From Chitinophagales bacterium (GTDB lineage: Bacteria > Bacteroidota > Bacteroidia > Chitinophagales > UBA2359), in the NCBI GenBank assembly GCA_016787295.1, contig JAEUUX010000074.1, positions 1 to 59,651 on the forward strand: a DNA stretch of 59,651 nt. Reading direction: 5' to 3'. A program made the position numbers and the translations under genes. Below are positions 34,581 to 42,750 of the stretch, piece after piece (within the stretch, counting starts at the first letter, position 1; each line of letters opens with the position of its first letter). The notes beneath the pieces are model-generated. The model saw only the letters and a list, made by a program, of their open reading frames with translations, did no database searches and was not told the DNA's origin.

Positions 34581-36029
34581 TTATTTTTTTCTGCGGGCAG
34601 CTACCATAGTAGGCGTAACTTCTTTGCCATTATTGCCCCAACTACTATACACAAAAGAAAGTACATTGGCAACTTCTTCGTCCGATAAGGTTTGGGCGGG
34701 CATCACACCATTATATTTTTTGCCATTGACGGTTATTTCGCCGCTCTTTCCTTTTAGCACAAAATCAATGGCATTATTGACATCGGCATTGAGCAAGTCT
34801 GATTTAGCCAAAGGAGGGAATGCCTCGCCCAAACCTTCGCCATTAGCTTGGTGGCAAGCAAAGCAAGTTTTGCCATAAACAGCCTTACCCATTGCAATTC
34901 TTTCGGTCAAATTAGCTGCTTTTGGGGCAGCACTACCTGCTTCTTCGGGCATTGTTTGTATAGTTCCGCCTTCGGGGTGATAAATGCCTTCTTGTTGTGT
35001 GCCACTATAAATGGTTTTGTTAGGTTCACCTGTCACGTTCAACATGCCCAAGGAGCCTTTGTTAAAGGTTCTGAAAATAGAGTGGTCAACCAATATCAAA
35101 GTACCGGGAACTTCGCATTTAAACTCCACAATAGCCGAGCCACCTGCTGGAACCAAAGTAGTTTGTACATTTTCGTTGATTAGATTACCGCCTTCAACAT
35201 GTACGCGGTCAAAAATTTCGCCAATGACGTGGAACGATGACACCAAATTGGGACCGCCATTGCCCACAAACAAGCGTACTGTTTCGCCTACTTTGGCAGT
35301 CAAGGCTTTGTCGCCTGTCAAAGAGCCTACACTACCGTTGAATACGACATATTCGGGTTTTTCATCAAAGGCTTTTTGCATGTCAAAGGCTTGTAAACCC
35401 GCTTGACCATTTTTGCCTTTGGTATAAAAATCGCCTTGCATTACATAATACTCCTTGTCCACAGGTGGCAAACCGCCTTCGGGTTCTACCAATATCAAAC
35501 CATACATACCGTTGGCAATGTGCATACCTACAGGAGCTGTGGCGCAGTGATAGACATACAAACCCTCGTTGATGACTTTGAAAGAAAACGTGACTTCGTG
35601 TCCGGGAGCTACAAAAGACGATTTTGCGCCACCGCCAGGACCCGTAACCGCATGTAGGTCAATATTGTGTGGGAGTTTATTGTCGGGGTGATTTTTTAAA
35701 TGGAACTCCACTTCGTCACCCACACGGGTACGGATAAAACTACCCGGCACCGACCCTCCAAATGTCCAATAAGTGTAGGTTACGCCGTCTGCCATTGTGC
35801 TTTCTTTTTCCACAATTTCCATATTTACGACCAATTTGGTAGCGGCTCTATTGCCTATCGGTTTAGGAACCATGGGTGGCGCGGTTAGTTCGGCGGGGCT
35901 TTCGCCCGATACAGGAATGGTGGTATTGTCCGTAGAGTGTGTGCTTGCTTTGTGGGTATTGTTGTCTCTACAAGAAGCTGCCAACAACAAGAGAAAGGCA
36001 ACTAAAGTGTAAAATTTAACTTGTTTCAT
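34581..36029 (-). CDS. nirK: Copper nitrite reductase NirK with fused C-terminal cytochrome c domain
   Basis: A 482-residue lipoprotein (LAASC, Cys 20) reducing nitrite to NO in the periplasm. It has two cupredoxin domains. Type 1 copper ligands are H121, C162, H170 and M175 ([15 protein letters not shown]). Type 2 ligands are H126, H161 and H316 (LVDHSIF). The active-site Asp and His are D124 (HNIDLH) and H267 (SSFHVIG). After a linker, a cytochrome c domain carries CFACH (C389-H393), giving a built-in electron donor as in known NirK-cytochrome c fusions. It is first in a leftward operon behind an array of palindromes. Confidence 0.95.
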   Translation of the reverse strand: MKQVKFYTLVAFLLLLAASCRDNNTHKASTHSTDNTTIPVSGESPAELTAPPMVPKPIGNRAATKLVVNMEIVEKESTMADGVTYTYWTFGGSVPGSFIRTRVGDEVEFHLKNHPDNKLPHNIDLHAVTGPGGGAKSSFVAPGHEVTFSFKVINEGLYVYHCATAPVGMHIANGMYGLILVEPEGGLPPVDKEYYVMQGDFYTKGKNGQAGLQAFDMQKAFDEKPEYVVFNGSVGSLTGDKALTAKVGETVRLFVGNGGPNLVSSFHVIGEIFDRVHVEGGNLINENVQTTLVPAGGSAIVEFKCEVPGTLILVDHSIFRTFNKGSLGMLNVTGEPNKTIYSGTQQEGIYHPEGGTIQTMPEEAGSAAPKAANLTERIAMGKAVYGKTCFACHQANGEGLGEAFPPLAKSDLLNADVNNAIDFVLKGKSGEITVNGKKYNGVMPAQTLSDEEVANVLSFVYSSWGNNGKEVTPTMVAARRKK

Positions 36030-36070
36030 GAAAATACTGTTTATATTGTTTTTGTTTGTTGGATATAAAA

Positions 36071-36281
36071 ATAGGACAAAAATGTCTTATTTTGTTTTAA
36101 AAAAACGTAGCGGCATTTTTATTTTGTACAAATTGGTTTGGCATCTTCCAAAAATAGGATAAAAATACCCTATTTTTAGGTATGCAATTTAACGCGCTCA
36201 ATAGTCAGTTAATTAGGATAAAAATGTCTTATTTTGTTTTAAAAAAATGACTGAACAACAAAAAGGACAAGTTTGTCTTAT
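36071..36281. promoter_or_regulatory. Array of four 20-bp palindromes upstream of nirK (putative Rrf2/NsrR-type operators)
   Basis: Sites lie at 36071-36090, 36154-36173, 36213-36232 and 36262-36281, fitting ATARGACA-N4-TGTCYTAT with few changes. Sites 1 and 3 share a longer identical downstream extension. A TATTTTTG -7-like box on the minus strand (36149-36156) overlaps site 2, so binding could block transcription. The adjacent Rrf2 gene is the likely regulator, by inference. Confidence 0.7.
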
Positions 36282-36336
36282 TTAAGCTCAAATAAAAATG
36301 ACTTTCGGCAAGTCATTATTTTTTTTGAGTTTTGCA

Positions 36337-36774
36337 TTATTTGCTCTTCAAAAAAATCATATTTTGCTCCAGTTGGGTTGCCAAATCATTGACGAGCAAA
36401 GATTGCAGCATATTGAGTATATTATCTCTAATCGGAGCATATTTGTCGTGCATAGGACATGGGTTAACATTAGAGCAATTTTTTAAGCCCAACACACAAT
36501 CTTTTACTAAGCCATCTCCCTCTATTGCTACAACAATTTGTAGCAATGTAAGGTTTGGCAATGTTTGAGGTTCAATAAAAAAACCGCCATTTGTTCCTTT
36601 TACGGAAGTAACAATGCCATGTTTAACCAACTGTTGCAAGACTTTGGCAGTAAATGCATCGGGAGAGTCTATTGCTTTGGCAATAGTTTTTACATTTGCT
36701 CGTTCACTCTGATGTGCTTTTTGGGCTAAATAGAGGGTGGCTTTTATGGCATACTCACAGGTTTTTGAGAGCAT
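36337..36774 (-). CDS. Rrf2-family transcriptional regulator (NsrR/IscR-like)
   Basis: A 145-residue winged-helix regulator. MLSKTCEYAIKATLYLAQKA is the Rrf2 N-terminus, VLQQLVKHGIVTSVKGTNGG is the wing, and three cysteines in DCVLGLKNCSNVNPCPMHD sit where NsrR/IscR bind an Fe-S cluster. NO damage to the cluster would relieve repression. ATG 36774 is preferred over the upstream start at 36813, because a good promoter (-7 box 36800-36807) lies between. It stands directly upstream of nirK, beyond the operator array. Confidence 0.9.
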   Translation of the reverse strand: MLSKTCEYAIKATLYLAQKAHQSERANVKTIAKAIDSPDAFTAKVLQQLVKHGIVTSVKGTNGGFFIEPQTLPNLTLLQIVVAIEGDGLVKDCVLGLKNCSNVNPCPMHDKYAPIRDNILNMLQSLLVNDLATQLEQNMIFLKSK

Positions 36775-36799
36775 ATATAGAATGACTTGTAATAGGGTG

Positions 36800-36829
36800 C
36801 AAAGGTACGACAAAAAAATGTTGTGTCAA
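36800..36829 (-). promoter_or_regulatory. Promoter of the Rrf2 regulator (ATTG-N19-TACCTTTG)
   Basis: The -7 box TACCTTTG (36800-36807) has a -33-like ATTG exactly 19 bases upstream (36827-36830). The spacing matches the Bacteroidota consensus. The transcript would start about 20 bases before ATG 36774. Confidence 0.6.
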
Positions 36830-36830
36830 T

Positions 36831-37091
36831 AGTAATTGCAATATTTTTTTGTTTTTGGGTATAAATACTTTGGGTTCATCAATGATTTTGGCGAGAAGGG
36901 GATTATTGTCATAAAAATCAAATTATTTTGGCAATAGTTTCCATCTACACAAACCCCAACAACATGGTATTGCGTTTATCTTTGTTGTGGTTAATGTCGT
37001 CACCTTGTTGGGGTTTTGAATGGTACAAACTATTGTTTTTTGTTTATTATCGCCAGCATTTTATTACTCCAAAATGTTTATATTCTGTATT
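36831..37091. other. Intergenic region with no gene seen
   Basis: The spacer upstream of the Rrf2 promoter and downstream of the propeller-like gene is AT-rich. I find no hairpin with a T run and no plausible coding frame. Confidence 0.5.
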
Positions 37092-37991
37092 TTATTCATA
37101 TCGCACTAATCTCCATTGTTTTTGTGTGGCATCATACATATAAATATAAATTGTTTCTGGTTTTTCGGTAGGGGCTGTAAGGTTATAATAGAACGAAGTT
37201 GCATTGACTTGCAATGCTCCTTGAGTATAACGGATTTTTCGGGCGTGGTCGTCGCCACGTGGTCCCATGTTGTCTAAGTTAATAAGCATTGTAGGCGAAG
37301 CAGTAGCTTGGTTATTGCGGTCGAGGGGCATTCCAAAAATAGCTGATTCGCGCGTTTTACCATATACTAACCATCGGGTTCCTTCTACTTGAGCCATACC
37401 GATTCCCATAGCATCTACCTTATCAACAACAACAGACACTTTTTTGGTTTGGACATCTACTGCAAATATGCGTCCTTTTTCCGCCGTCTGTGTTGAGCCA
37501 AGAATGGAAGTTACAAATAAATGGTGGGTATCACAATCATAATAGATGCCCAAAGTGCCATACGGGTTGTGGTTGCTGGGTTCGGCGGTGGCAGGCAACT
37601 CCACAAAACGGCTCATTTCTCCTGTATTTGCATCCATTTTATATATGTAATTTTGGTCTTCGGGTTTGTTGTAAAGGATATTTACTGTTGGAGCGGGAAC
37701 AGCATAAACATTGCCATTTTCGTCTATGGCAATGCCACTCATATAACCCGCTTCTTTCCAAGAAGAGTGCTGATACTGTTTGTTACGTTGCCCTGTTTGG
37801 GGGTTTAATTCGATAAGTACGATACCCATGATATGCTTTTCGGAGGTACTAAAAGCAACACGGTTGGGATCGTATCCCATTTTTTGCACAAAATTGGGCA
37901 TTTTTTTGCACTCTGTTTGTGCCGAAATGTGACCAGAATATAAAGACACAAGAACAGTAACAAGCACAACTAAAGTAGTTCGGATAGACAT
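37092..37991 (-). CDS. Secreted beta-propeller-like protein of unknown function
   Basis: A 299-residue protein beginning with a signal peptide (MSIRTTLVVLVTVLVSLYSGHISA). The mature part has repeated strand-turn units: GIAIDENGNVYAVPAP, YIYKMDANTGEMSRFVELP, GTLGIYYDCDTHHLFVTS, GRIFAVDVQTKKVSVV and TRWLVYGKTRE. These recall SMP-30/NHL-like beta-propellers without a recognisable active site. The frame is open to 38078, but the -7 box at 38011-38018 lies inside that extension, supporting ATG 37991. No obvious operon partners. Confidence 0.75.
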   Translation of the reverse strand: MSIRTTLVVLVTVLVSLYSGHISAQTECKKMPNFVQKMGYDPNRVAFSTSEKHIMGIVLIELNPQTGQRNKQYQHSSWKEAGYMSGIAIDENGNVYAVPAPTVNILYNKPEDQNYIYKMDANTGEMSRFVELPATAEPSNHNPYGTLGIYYDCDTHHLFVTSILGSTQTAEKGRIFAVDVQTKKVSVVVDKVDAMGIGMAQVEGTRWLVYGKTRESAIFGMPLDRNNQATASPTMLINLDNMGPRGDDHARKIRYTQGALQVNATSFYYNLTAPTEKPETIYIYMYDATQKQWRLVRYE

Positions 37992-38010
37992 ACAAAAATG
38001 TTTTTGGGGA

Positions 38011-38018
38011 CAAAGATA
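38011..38018 (-). promoter_or_regulatory. Bacteroidota -7 box (TATCTTTG) for the propeller-like gene
   Basis: It matches TAnnTTTG 20 bases before ATG 37991 and supports that start. Confidence 0.5.
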
Positions 38019-38135
38019 CATAAAAAAACAACAAGTTCGTAGGGGTTTGGAATATAAAAATGGCAAAAAAGATGCCATAAGCGTTTAAAATTGTTTTTTT
38101 GTCCTTTTTGCGTTAATTTTGTGCCAAAACAATTG

Positions 38136-38143
38136 TAACTTTG
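38136..38143 (+). promoter_or_regulatory. Bacteroidota -7 box (TAACTTTG) for the flavin reductase-like gene
   Basis: It matches TAnnTTTG and is followed by GCGCCC. The preferred start is 38219. A TTTG lies 14 bases upstream, closer than usual. Confidence 0.5.
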
Positions 38144-38218
38144 CGCCCGTTAAGTGCTGTTATCGTGTAGATGAAGCACAATTTTTTGTTTTTCACTTTT
38201 TTATTTTATTTATTCAAT

Positions 38219-38947
38219 ATGGCACTAAGTCCTTGGATGGAAGGCGAATTTATACGCATTACACACGAAAGTCCTACCACACGTCGCTTTTGGGTGCGTA
38301 TTCCAAGTGTTGAACGTATAGATTATCAACCCGGTCAGTTTTTCACTTTTGACCTTCCTATTCACGAGAAAAAAAATAAACGTTGGCGCAGCTATTCAAT
38401 AGCTTCAACACCCAACGACACTAATGTATTGGAATTTGTGATTGTACAATTGGAGGGTGGAGCAGGCACACGTTATCTATTTGAGGACGTACAAGAGGGT
38501 AGCTCACTCATTTTACGGGGTCCTTTGGGTAATTTCCTCTTGCCCAAAGATTTGAGCAAAGAAATTTGTTTTATTTGCACAGGCACAGGAGTAGCACCGT
38601 TCCGTTCTATGTTGCACTATCTACATCAACAACGCGAACAACCACCTGCTATACACCTTATTTTTGGGTCGCGCACAATGGACAATGTGTTGTATCGAGC
38701 CGAACTGGAACAATTGGCTGCCGAATGGGATAGATTTCATTATCACCCTACTTTATCGCGCGAAAAATCTCCTGAATGGACAGGTAGAAAAGGTTATGTA
38801 CATAATATTTATGAAGAGTTATATGCTGACCGTCGCGATGCTTATTTCTATTTGTGTGGCTGGGATGTAATGCTCAATGAGGCACGCGAACGTTTGGGAA
38901 ATATGGGTTATGGCAAAGGGCAGGTTATTTATGAATCGTATGGATAA
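38219..38947 (+). CDS. Ferredoxin-NADP reductase-like FAD/NAD(P)-binding oxidoreductase
   Basis: A 242-residue FNR-fold protein. RWRSYSIAS is the FAD-binding RxYS motif, GPLGNFLLP follows, and FICTGTGVAPFRSMLHYL is the NAD(P) pyrophosphate-binding motif. LIFGSRTMDNVLYRAELEQL and AYFYLCGWDVMLNEARERL complete the reductase signature. There is no ferredoxin or globin domain, so it passes electrons between NAD(P)H and a separate carrier. The frame opens at 38171 with a hydrophobic stretch, but MALSPWMEGEFIRI at 38219 matches the family start. Confidence 0.85.
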   Translation: MALSPWMEGEFIRITHESPTTRRFWVRIPSVERIDYQPGQFFTFDLPIHEKKNKRWRSYSIASTPNDTNVLEFVIVQLEGGAGTRYLFEDVQEGSSLILRGPLGNFLLPKDLSKEICFICTGTGVAPFRSMLHYLHQQREQPPAIHLIFGSRTMDNVLYRAELEQLAAEWDRFHYHPTLSREKSPEWTGRKGYVHNIYEELYADRRDAYFYLCGWDVMLNEARERLGNMGYGKGQVIYESYG

Positions 38948-38976
38948 AATCATGAACATTTCCAGATAGCATAAAT

Positions 38977-39112
38977 AAACGTGACTGTCTCAAAAGTCAA
39001 TTTTATCATTATTTTAAATAAAATTTTATTTATAAACACTCCTAAATCAGCGTTTTGTAAATAAAAAATTACAATATGATAATTTTAACGACTTTTGAGA
39101 CAGTCACGTTTG
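38977..39112. mobile_element. MITE-like element with 22-bp terminal inverted repeats
   Basis: Left end AAACGTGACTGTCTCAAAAG...(38977-38998) is the exact reverse complement of the right end (39091-39112), and similarity continues for about 12 more bases. The interior of about 90 bp is AT-rich and non-coding. GACTGTCTCAAAA resembles ends of DDE-transposase insertion sequences, and ACGT on both sides could be a 4-bp target duplication. It sits between convergent genes and might also act as a terminator. Confidence 0.6.
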
Positions 39113-39136
39113 TTGCTAAATATTACGCAAAATAGC

Positions 39137-40321
39137 CTATCTATTCATGTTAAAAAACATCTGACGGAGCATGTTTAACATGGTTGTTGTGCTTTCGTCA
39201 TCTTCCACCAACGATATTTCAATATGTAGTGTTGTGCAGTAAGGTTTGAGGATTTCGTATAGTTTGCTTTGATTGATATAGATATCAGACGGAATTATTT
39301 CGAGCCTTTCTATGGTATCAAAGAAATACTTTTCTATGTATTGTCGCAATTCTTTGGGAGAACATAGGTTGTCTATCATTGAGATAGGGTCATCTATTAT
39401 CTCGTTAGTTTCGGTATCAAAACCAATTATCAGACTAGGGTAATAGGCACGTTTATCGTTTTTTTCCTTGACTGGTGCAGGAATAACTAAAGTTGTTATA
39501 AAAATGCCGTCCTCTCCTTGTGGTAATTTTTTGATAGCTGCTATTTTTGACGCATAGTGCAACGGGATAACTATAGCCTCCTCAACTTTTTCGTCTTCTT
39601 CCCAATTATCATCGTCGTCGTCGTCGTCGTCGTCGTCATCATCGTCCCATTCCTCATCATCGTCGTCCCATTCATCGTCCTCATCCCATTCCTCGTCGTC
39701 GTCCCATTCATCGGGTGAAACTAGGTCGTATTTCCATTCGTATTGTCCGTTTTCGTTAAGCGTACCAACAGCGGCGGGAATGTATTCTGCCAGTCGTTCG
39801 GAGTTTCTAAGCACCGAATTCTGGGGTTCTTTGCTCGCTTCTTCTAACATAAACAAGGCTTGTTCCAAGACTGTTATGGTTATATCAAGGCGGTCATCAG
39901 GAAGTGGACAAGGTACATAAAGGGGTGTCATATCTCTAAATTGTGGATAACGAACACGGGGTTTTTGTTCATACCCCAAAGCTGTAAGAATTGCTTTGTC
40001 TTCGTTTTCTAAGTCTTTTAACAATTCGAAATACAACATAGTTGTTTTTTGCTCTATCAAAAAAGCAAAGGGATCCATTGGAGAACCGCTTGCCATTTTA
40101 ACAAAATGCATAAAGGAGTCGAATCCTTCATACATTGCCATAGCATAAACTTCTTTGTTTTTGCCCATGATACTGCAAAAAAACACTTCGTTCTTGTCTA
40201 ACACCACCGCAAAAAGTTGGTCTTCGTACAAAAATTGCCATGGTTTAATAGCTTTTATTGCCTCTGCCAAAGCGTATAAACGAACGTATTTGGCTTTGTT
40301 TTTAACAGTTACTATTTTCAT
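39137..40321 (-). CDS. Protein with very acidic Asp/Glu/Trp repeat region, unknown function
   Basis: A 394-residue protein. The N-terminal third has KYVRLYALAEAIKAIKPW and LFAVVLDKNEVFFCSIMGK, suggesting a compact alpha/beta domain. Residues about 199-245 form a nearly pure acidic tract built of EWDDD-type units ending in 13 consecutive Asp, encoded by a GAC/GAT triplet repeat. The C-terminal part has YPSLIIGFDTETNEIIDDP and LCSPKELRQYIEKYFFDTIE. No signal peptide. It is 48 bases after rnc on the same strand. I do not recognise the family. Confidence 0.78.
   Translation of the reverse strand: MKIVTVKNKAKYVRLYALAEAIKAIKPWQFLYEDQLFAVVLDKNEVFFCSIMGKNKEVYAMAMYEGFDSFMHFVKMASGSPMDPFAFLIEQKTTMLYFELLKDLENEDKAILTALGYEQKPRVRYPQFRDMTPLYVPCPLPDDRLDITITVLEQALFMLEEASKEPQNSVLRNSERLAEYIPAAVGTLNENGQYEWKYDLVSPDEWDDDEEWDEDDEWDDDDEEWDDDDDDDDDDDDDNWEEDEKVEEAIVIPLHYASKIAAIKKLPQGEDGIFITTLVIPAPVKEKNDKRAYYPSLIIGFDTETNEIIDDPISMIDNLCSPKELRQYIEKYFFDTIERLEIIPSDIYINQSKLYEILKPYCTTLHIEISLVEDDESTTTMLNMLRQMFFNMNR
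39600..39725 (-). repeat. Trinucleotide (GAC/GAT) low-complexity tract within the acidic gene
   Basis: A run of seven or more CGT triplets (plus strand) and related units encodes poly-Asp and EWDDD repeats. Such tracts are prone to length change in frame. Confidence 0.8.
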
Positions 40322-40369
40322 TGAAAGTTTAAATTGTTTTAGGTGGTTGGAACAGCCGATGTGCGATAT

Positions 40370-41107
40370 TTATTTGGTACTATCCAACATTTCGGCGGCT
40401 ACATTTAGTTTTTCGTATACTTCTTTAGCAGCGTTTTTCTGGGCATCTTTTTTGTTGCGTCCTTCGCCTTTGCCCACCAATTTACCATCGACATACGCCG
40501 CTACAACAAAAATACGTGTTTTGTTGACCATTTTTTCTTCTACGACATCTAAGGTAAGTTTTTTCTCAAACTTTTGAGACCATTCAAACAAACGACTTTT
40601 GAAATTAATGTCGTTAGAATCCAATTCATCTAAGTCTATATAAGGCAAAATAATGCGGTCGAACACAAATTTTTGGGTTTTTTCATAACCCGCATCTAAA
40701 TAGATAGCTCCCACTAATGCCTCCAAAGCATTACCAAGCATGGTGCTATTGACCGTAACATAAGATTTGTCGTAGTCCAAAAAATCTTTTAACAACAACC
40801 TATCTCCGATATCTCCCAATTGCTTGCGATTGACGATTTTGGCGCGCATTTCGGTCAAAAAACCCTCACCTTTAAGGGGATATTTTCGGAACAAATACTC
40901 TGTTACTATAGCACCTAAAACCGCATCTCCCAAATACTCTAAGCGTTCGTTGCTAGTATGAGCATCGGTAGTGCGGGACGTATGTTTAAACGCCAACTTA
41001 AAAATGGATAAATTGGTTGGGATAAAACCTAATAGCCGCTCCAAACGCTGTGTTAGCTCTTTGGTTTCGGTATTAAATTGATTATATATGCGACGAATGA
41101 ACTTCAA
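40370..41107 (-). CDS. rnc: Ribonuclease III
   Basis: A 245-residue double-strand-specific endoribonuclease. The catalytic signature is NERLEYLGDAVLGAIVTEYL, and the second acidic site is NALEALVGAIYLDAGYEKT. The C-terminal dsRNA-binding domain is FKSRLFEWSQK to GEGRNKKDAQKNAAKEVYEKL. It matures rRNA and processes mRNA and small RNA. The only start that keeps the N-terminus is TTG at 41107, with an in-frame TAA five codons upstream; a -7 box lies at 41146-41153. Confidence 0.96.
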   Translation of the reverse strand: MKFIRRIYNQFNTETKELTQRLERLLGFIPTNLSIFKLAFKHTSRTTDAHTSNERLEYLGDAVLGAIVTEYLFRKYPLKGEGFLTEMRAKIVNRKQLGDIGDRLLLKDFLDYDKSYVTVNSTMLGNALEALVGAIYLDAGYEKTQKFVFDRIILPYIDLDELDSNDINFKSRLFEWSQKFEKKLTLDVVEEKMVNKTRIFVVAAYVDGKLVGKGEGRNKKDAQKNAAKEVYEKLNVAAEMLDSTK

Positions 41108-41145
41108 AATAGGTCTACATTATGTTTAGGCGGTCATATAGCCCG

Positions 41146-41153
41146 CAAAGGTA
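41146..41153 (-). promoter_or_regulatory. Bacteroidota -7 box (TACCTTTG) for rnc
   Basis: It matches TAnnTTTG about 38 bases before the TTG start of rnc. It indicates rnc (and the acidic gene after it) can be transcribed separately from the CoA-transferase gene. Confidence 0.5.
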
Positions 41154-41284
41154 AGCGTTTTTGGGCAATAATAGGACACAGGAATGACAAAAAAAATGCT
41201 TTTGCGCAAAAAACAATCAAAAAAGTACATTCCGCAACTATTTTGGGTTCGAAGTAAGGTTTCAAATAACCCAACTTCCTTTTT

Positions 41285-42334
41285 TTACGCTTCGACAAAG
41301 CGAATAGGGTAGCGTAGAGTTTTGAAATCTTTGTTCGCAATAGGTTGATGAACCAATAATTGGTGTTGTTCTACAGTTGGGGCTTGCAAAATATTGCTTA
41401 GGTTGTTGACTAAACTAAAGCAACAATCGACAGGTTCAAAAATGCTTTGCCAATAATGGCTTTCGTGTTGTGCAAAGAAATTAGTTAAAATGTCGTGCAT
41501 ATTACCGCTCATAAGTTCGTTCTCCCATTCTTCGTGTTGTGCAGCTTGGCAAAAGTTGCGCCAAAACTTCGGTTCCAACGCTGCCAAAGCCACATAACGG
41601 TCGTCGGCACAACGATACAAGTTGTAATTAGGCAGTCCGCCCGATAACAATCGGTTTTGTTGCAAGCTTTCTTGCTCACTATTGACTTGAGCAACAGCCA
41701 AGGGCAAAGCCAACAAAGGCAATAAATTATCCGTAATTGCCACATCGATATGACAACCTTCTCCCGTTTTTTCACGTCGATATAATGCCAACAAACAAGC
41801 ATTCAAGGCAGGATAAGTGCCTCCTGCCACATCAGCCAACTGAAAAGTAGGAATAATAGGACGGTTTTCTGCATCTAAATTGAGAGACAAAACGCCCGAT
41901 TTTGCCAAAAAGTTGAGGTCATGTCCCGCCAAAGTGCCGCTTTGTCCATAACCCGTCACAGAAACATAAATGATACGCCGATTGATAGTCCGAGCTGTGG
42001 CATAATCTATGCCTATCTGTTGCAAAATCCCTGCTCTAAAAGACTCTATCACAATGTCGGCAGTGGCGAGCAATTCCAGAAAATCAGATTTACCTTGTTC
42101 GCTGCGAAAATCAAAAGACAAACAACTTTTGTTTCGATTAAGCGCTAAAAAATAAACCGATTCATTGCCAATAAATGGAGGATACAGCCGAATAGGGTCG
42201 GGAGAACGTATGTCTTCTATTTTTAAGACTTCGGCTCCCATATCTGCCAAAAATAAACCCGCCAAAGGAGCTGGTAAATGGCGACTAAGGTCAAGGACTT
42301 TGATGCCTTGCAGCGGTAAAGCAGTTTCGTTCAT
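41285..42334 (-). CDS. CaiB/BaiF family CoA-transferase
   Basis: A 349-residue class III CoA-transferase or alpha-methylacyl-CoA racemase-like protein. The N-terminal signature is GIKVLDLSRHLPAPLAGLFL followed by ADMGAEVLKIE. Further matches are NRNKSCLSFDFRSEQGK, VIESFRAGILQQIGIDY and YVSVTGYGQSG. The catalytic Asp is in FQLADVAGGTYPAL, and TGEGCHIDVAITDN follows. The acid and CoA donor are unknown. The frame is open to a TTG at 42349; ATG 42334 (MNETALPLQG) is preferred given the -7 box at 42358-42365. Confidence 0.9.
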   Translation of the reverse strand: MNETALPLQGIKVLDLSRHLPAPLAGLFLADMGAEVLKIEDIRSPDPIRLYPPFIGNESVYFLALNRNKSCLSFDFRSEQGKSDFLELLATADIVIESFRAGILQQIGIDYATARTINRRIIYVSVTGYGQSGTLAGHDLNFLAKSGVLSLNLDAENRPIIPTFQLADVAGGTYPALNACLLALYRREKTGEGCHIDVAITDNLLPLLALPLAVAQVNSEQESLQQNRLLSGGLPNYNLYRCADDRYVALAALEPKFWRNFCQAAQHEEWENELMSGNMHDILTNFFAQHESHYWQSIFEPVDCCFSLVNNLSNILQAPTVEQHQLLVHQPIANKDFKTLRYPIRFVEA

Positions 42335-42357
42335 CTTTTGAGGTATCAAGTTGGGGG

Positions 42358-42365
42358 CAAAGGTA
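42358..42365 (-). promoter_or_regulatory. Bacteroidota -7 box (TACCTTTG) for the CoA-transferase gene
   Basis: It matches TAnnTTTG 24 bases before ATG 42334. Confidence 0.5.
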
Positions 42366-42481
42366 CAAATTTTATTGGATTATACACTTGAAAAATGCCC
42401 ATTGTTTATGTACGCCCCATCATCAAAGCATTTTTTAGAAATGTTTCAAGCAATAATGCCAAGACAGCGAGCTATCTTTTT

Positions 42482-42590
42482 CGAATGGCGAAGCGCGTTA
42501 GGGATTGTAAGGGCAGCCGCAGGCTGGTGCTTGCACCGTAGCGGCAGCGAAGCCCTGTAAAGCCCGACCCGCAGGGAAACGCCCAAAAAA
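42482..42590 (-). repeat. Dispersed GGGCGTTTCCC...TCCCTAACGC repeat, copy 3 (subtype A, inverted)
   Basis: The reverse complement of this stretch matches copy 1 almost throughout, including GGGCTTTACAGGGCTTCGCT and the GGCTGCCCTTACAATCCC-type core. It lies in the spacer between divergent genes; the rest of 42366-42750 shows no gene. Confidence 0.86.
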
Positions 42591-42750
42591 AGGTATTCGA
42601 CAAAATAATTCTAAACGGAACACCACATAAATTTGCTACTCATCTCATTGCCGAAGCATTCCCCCTATCCAAGCATAAATTTTTCTGTTTTATACACACA
42701 ATATCTAAAAACATAGACCCACAAAAACTTTGTGGCATCAACTTTATTCC

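Noticed and set aside
37992-38078. Longer start for the propeller-like secreted protein
   Set aside because: It contains the -7 box and places the signal peptide internally; ATG 37991 is better.
39600-39725. Regular short repeats that might suggest a CRISPR array
   Set aside because: They are in-frame Asp codons (GAC/GAT) within one long gene with no spacers.
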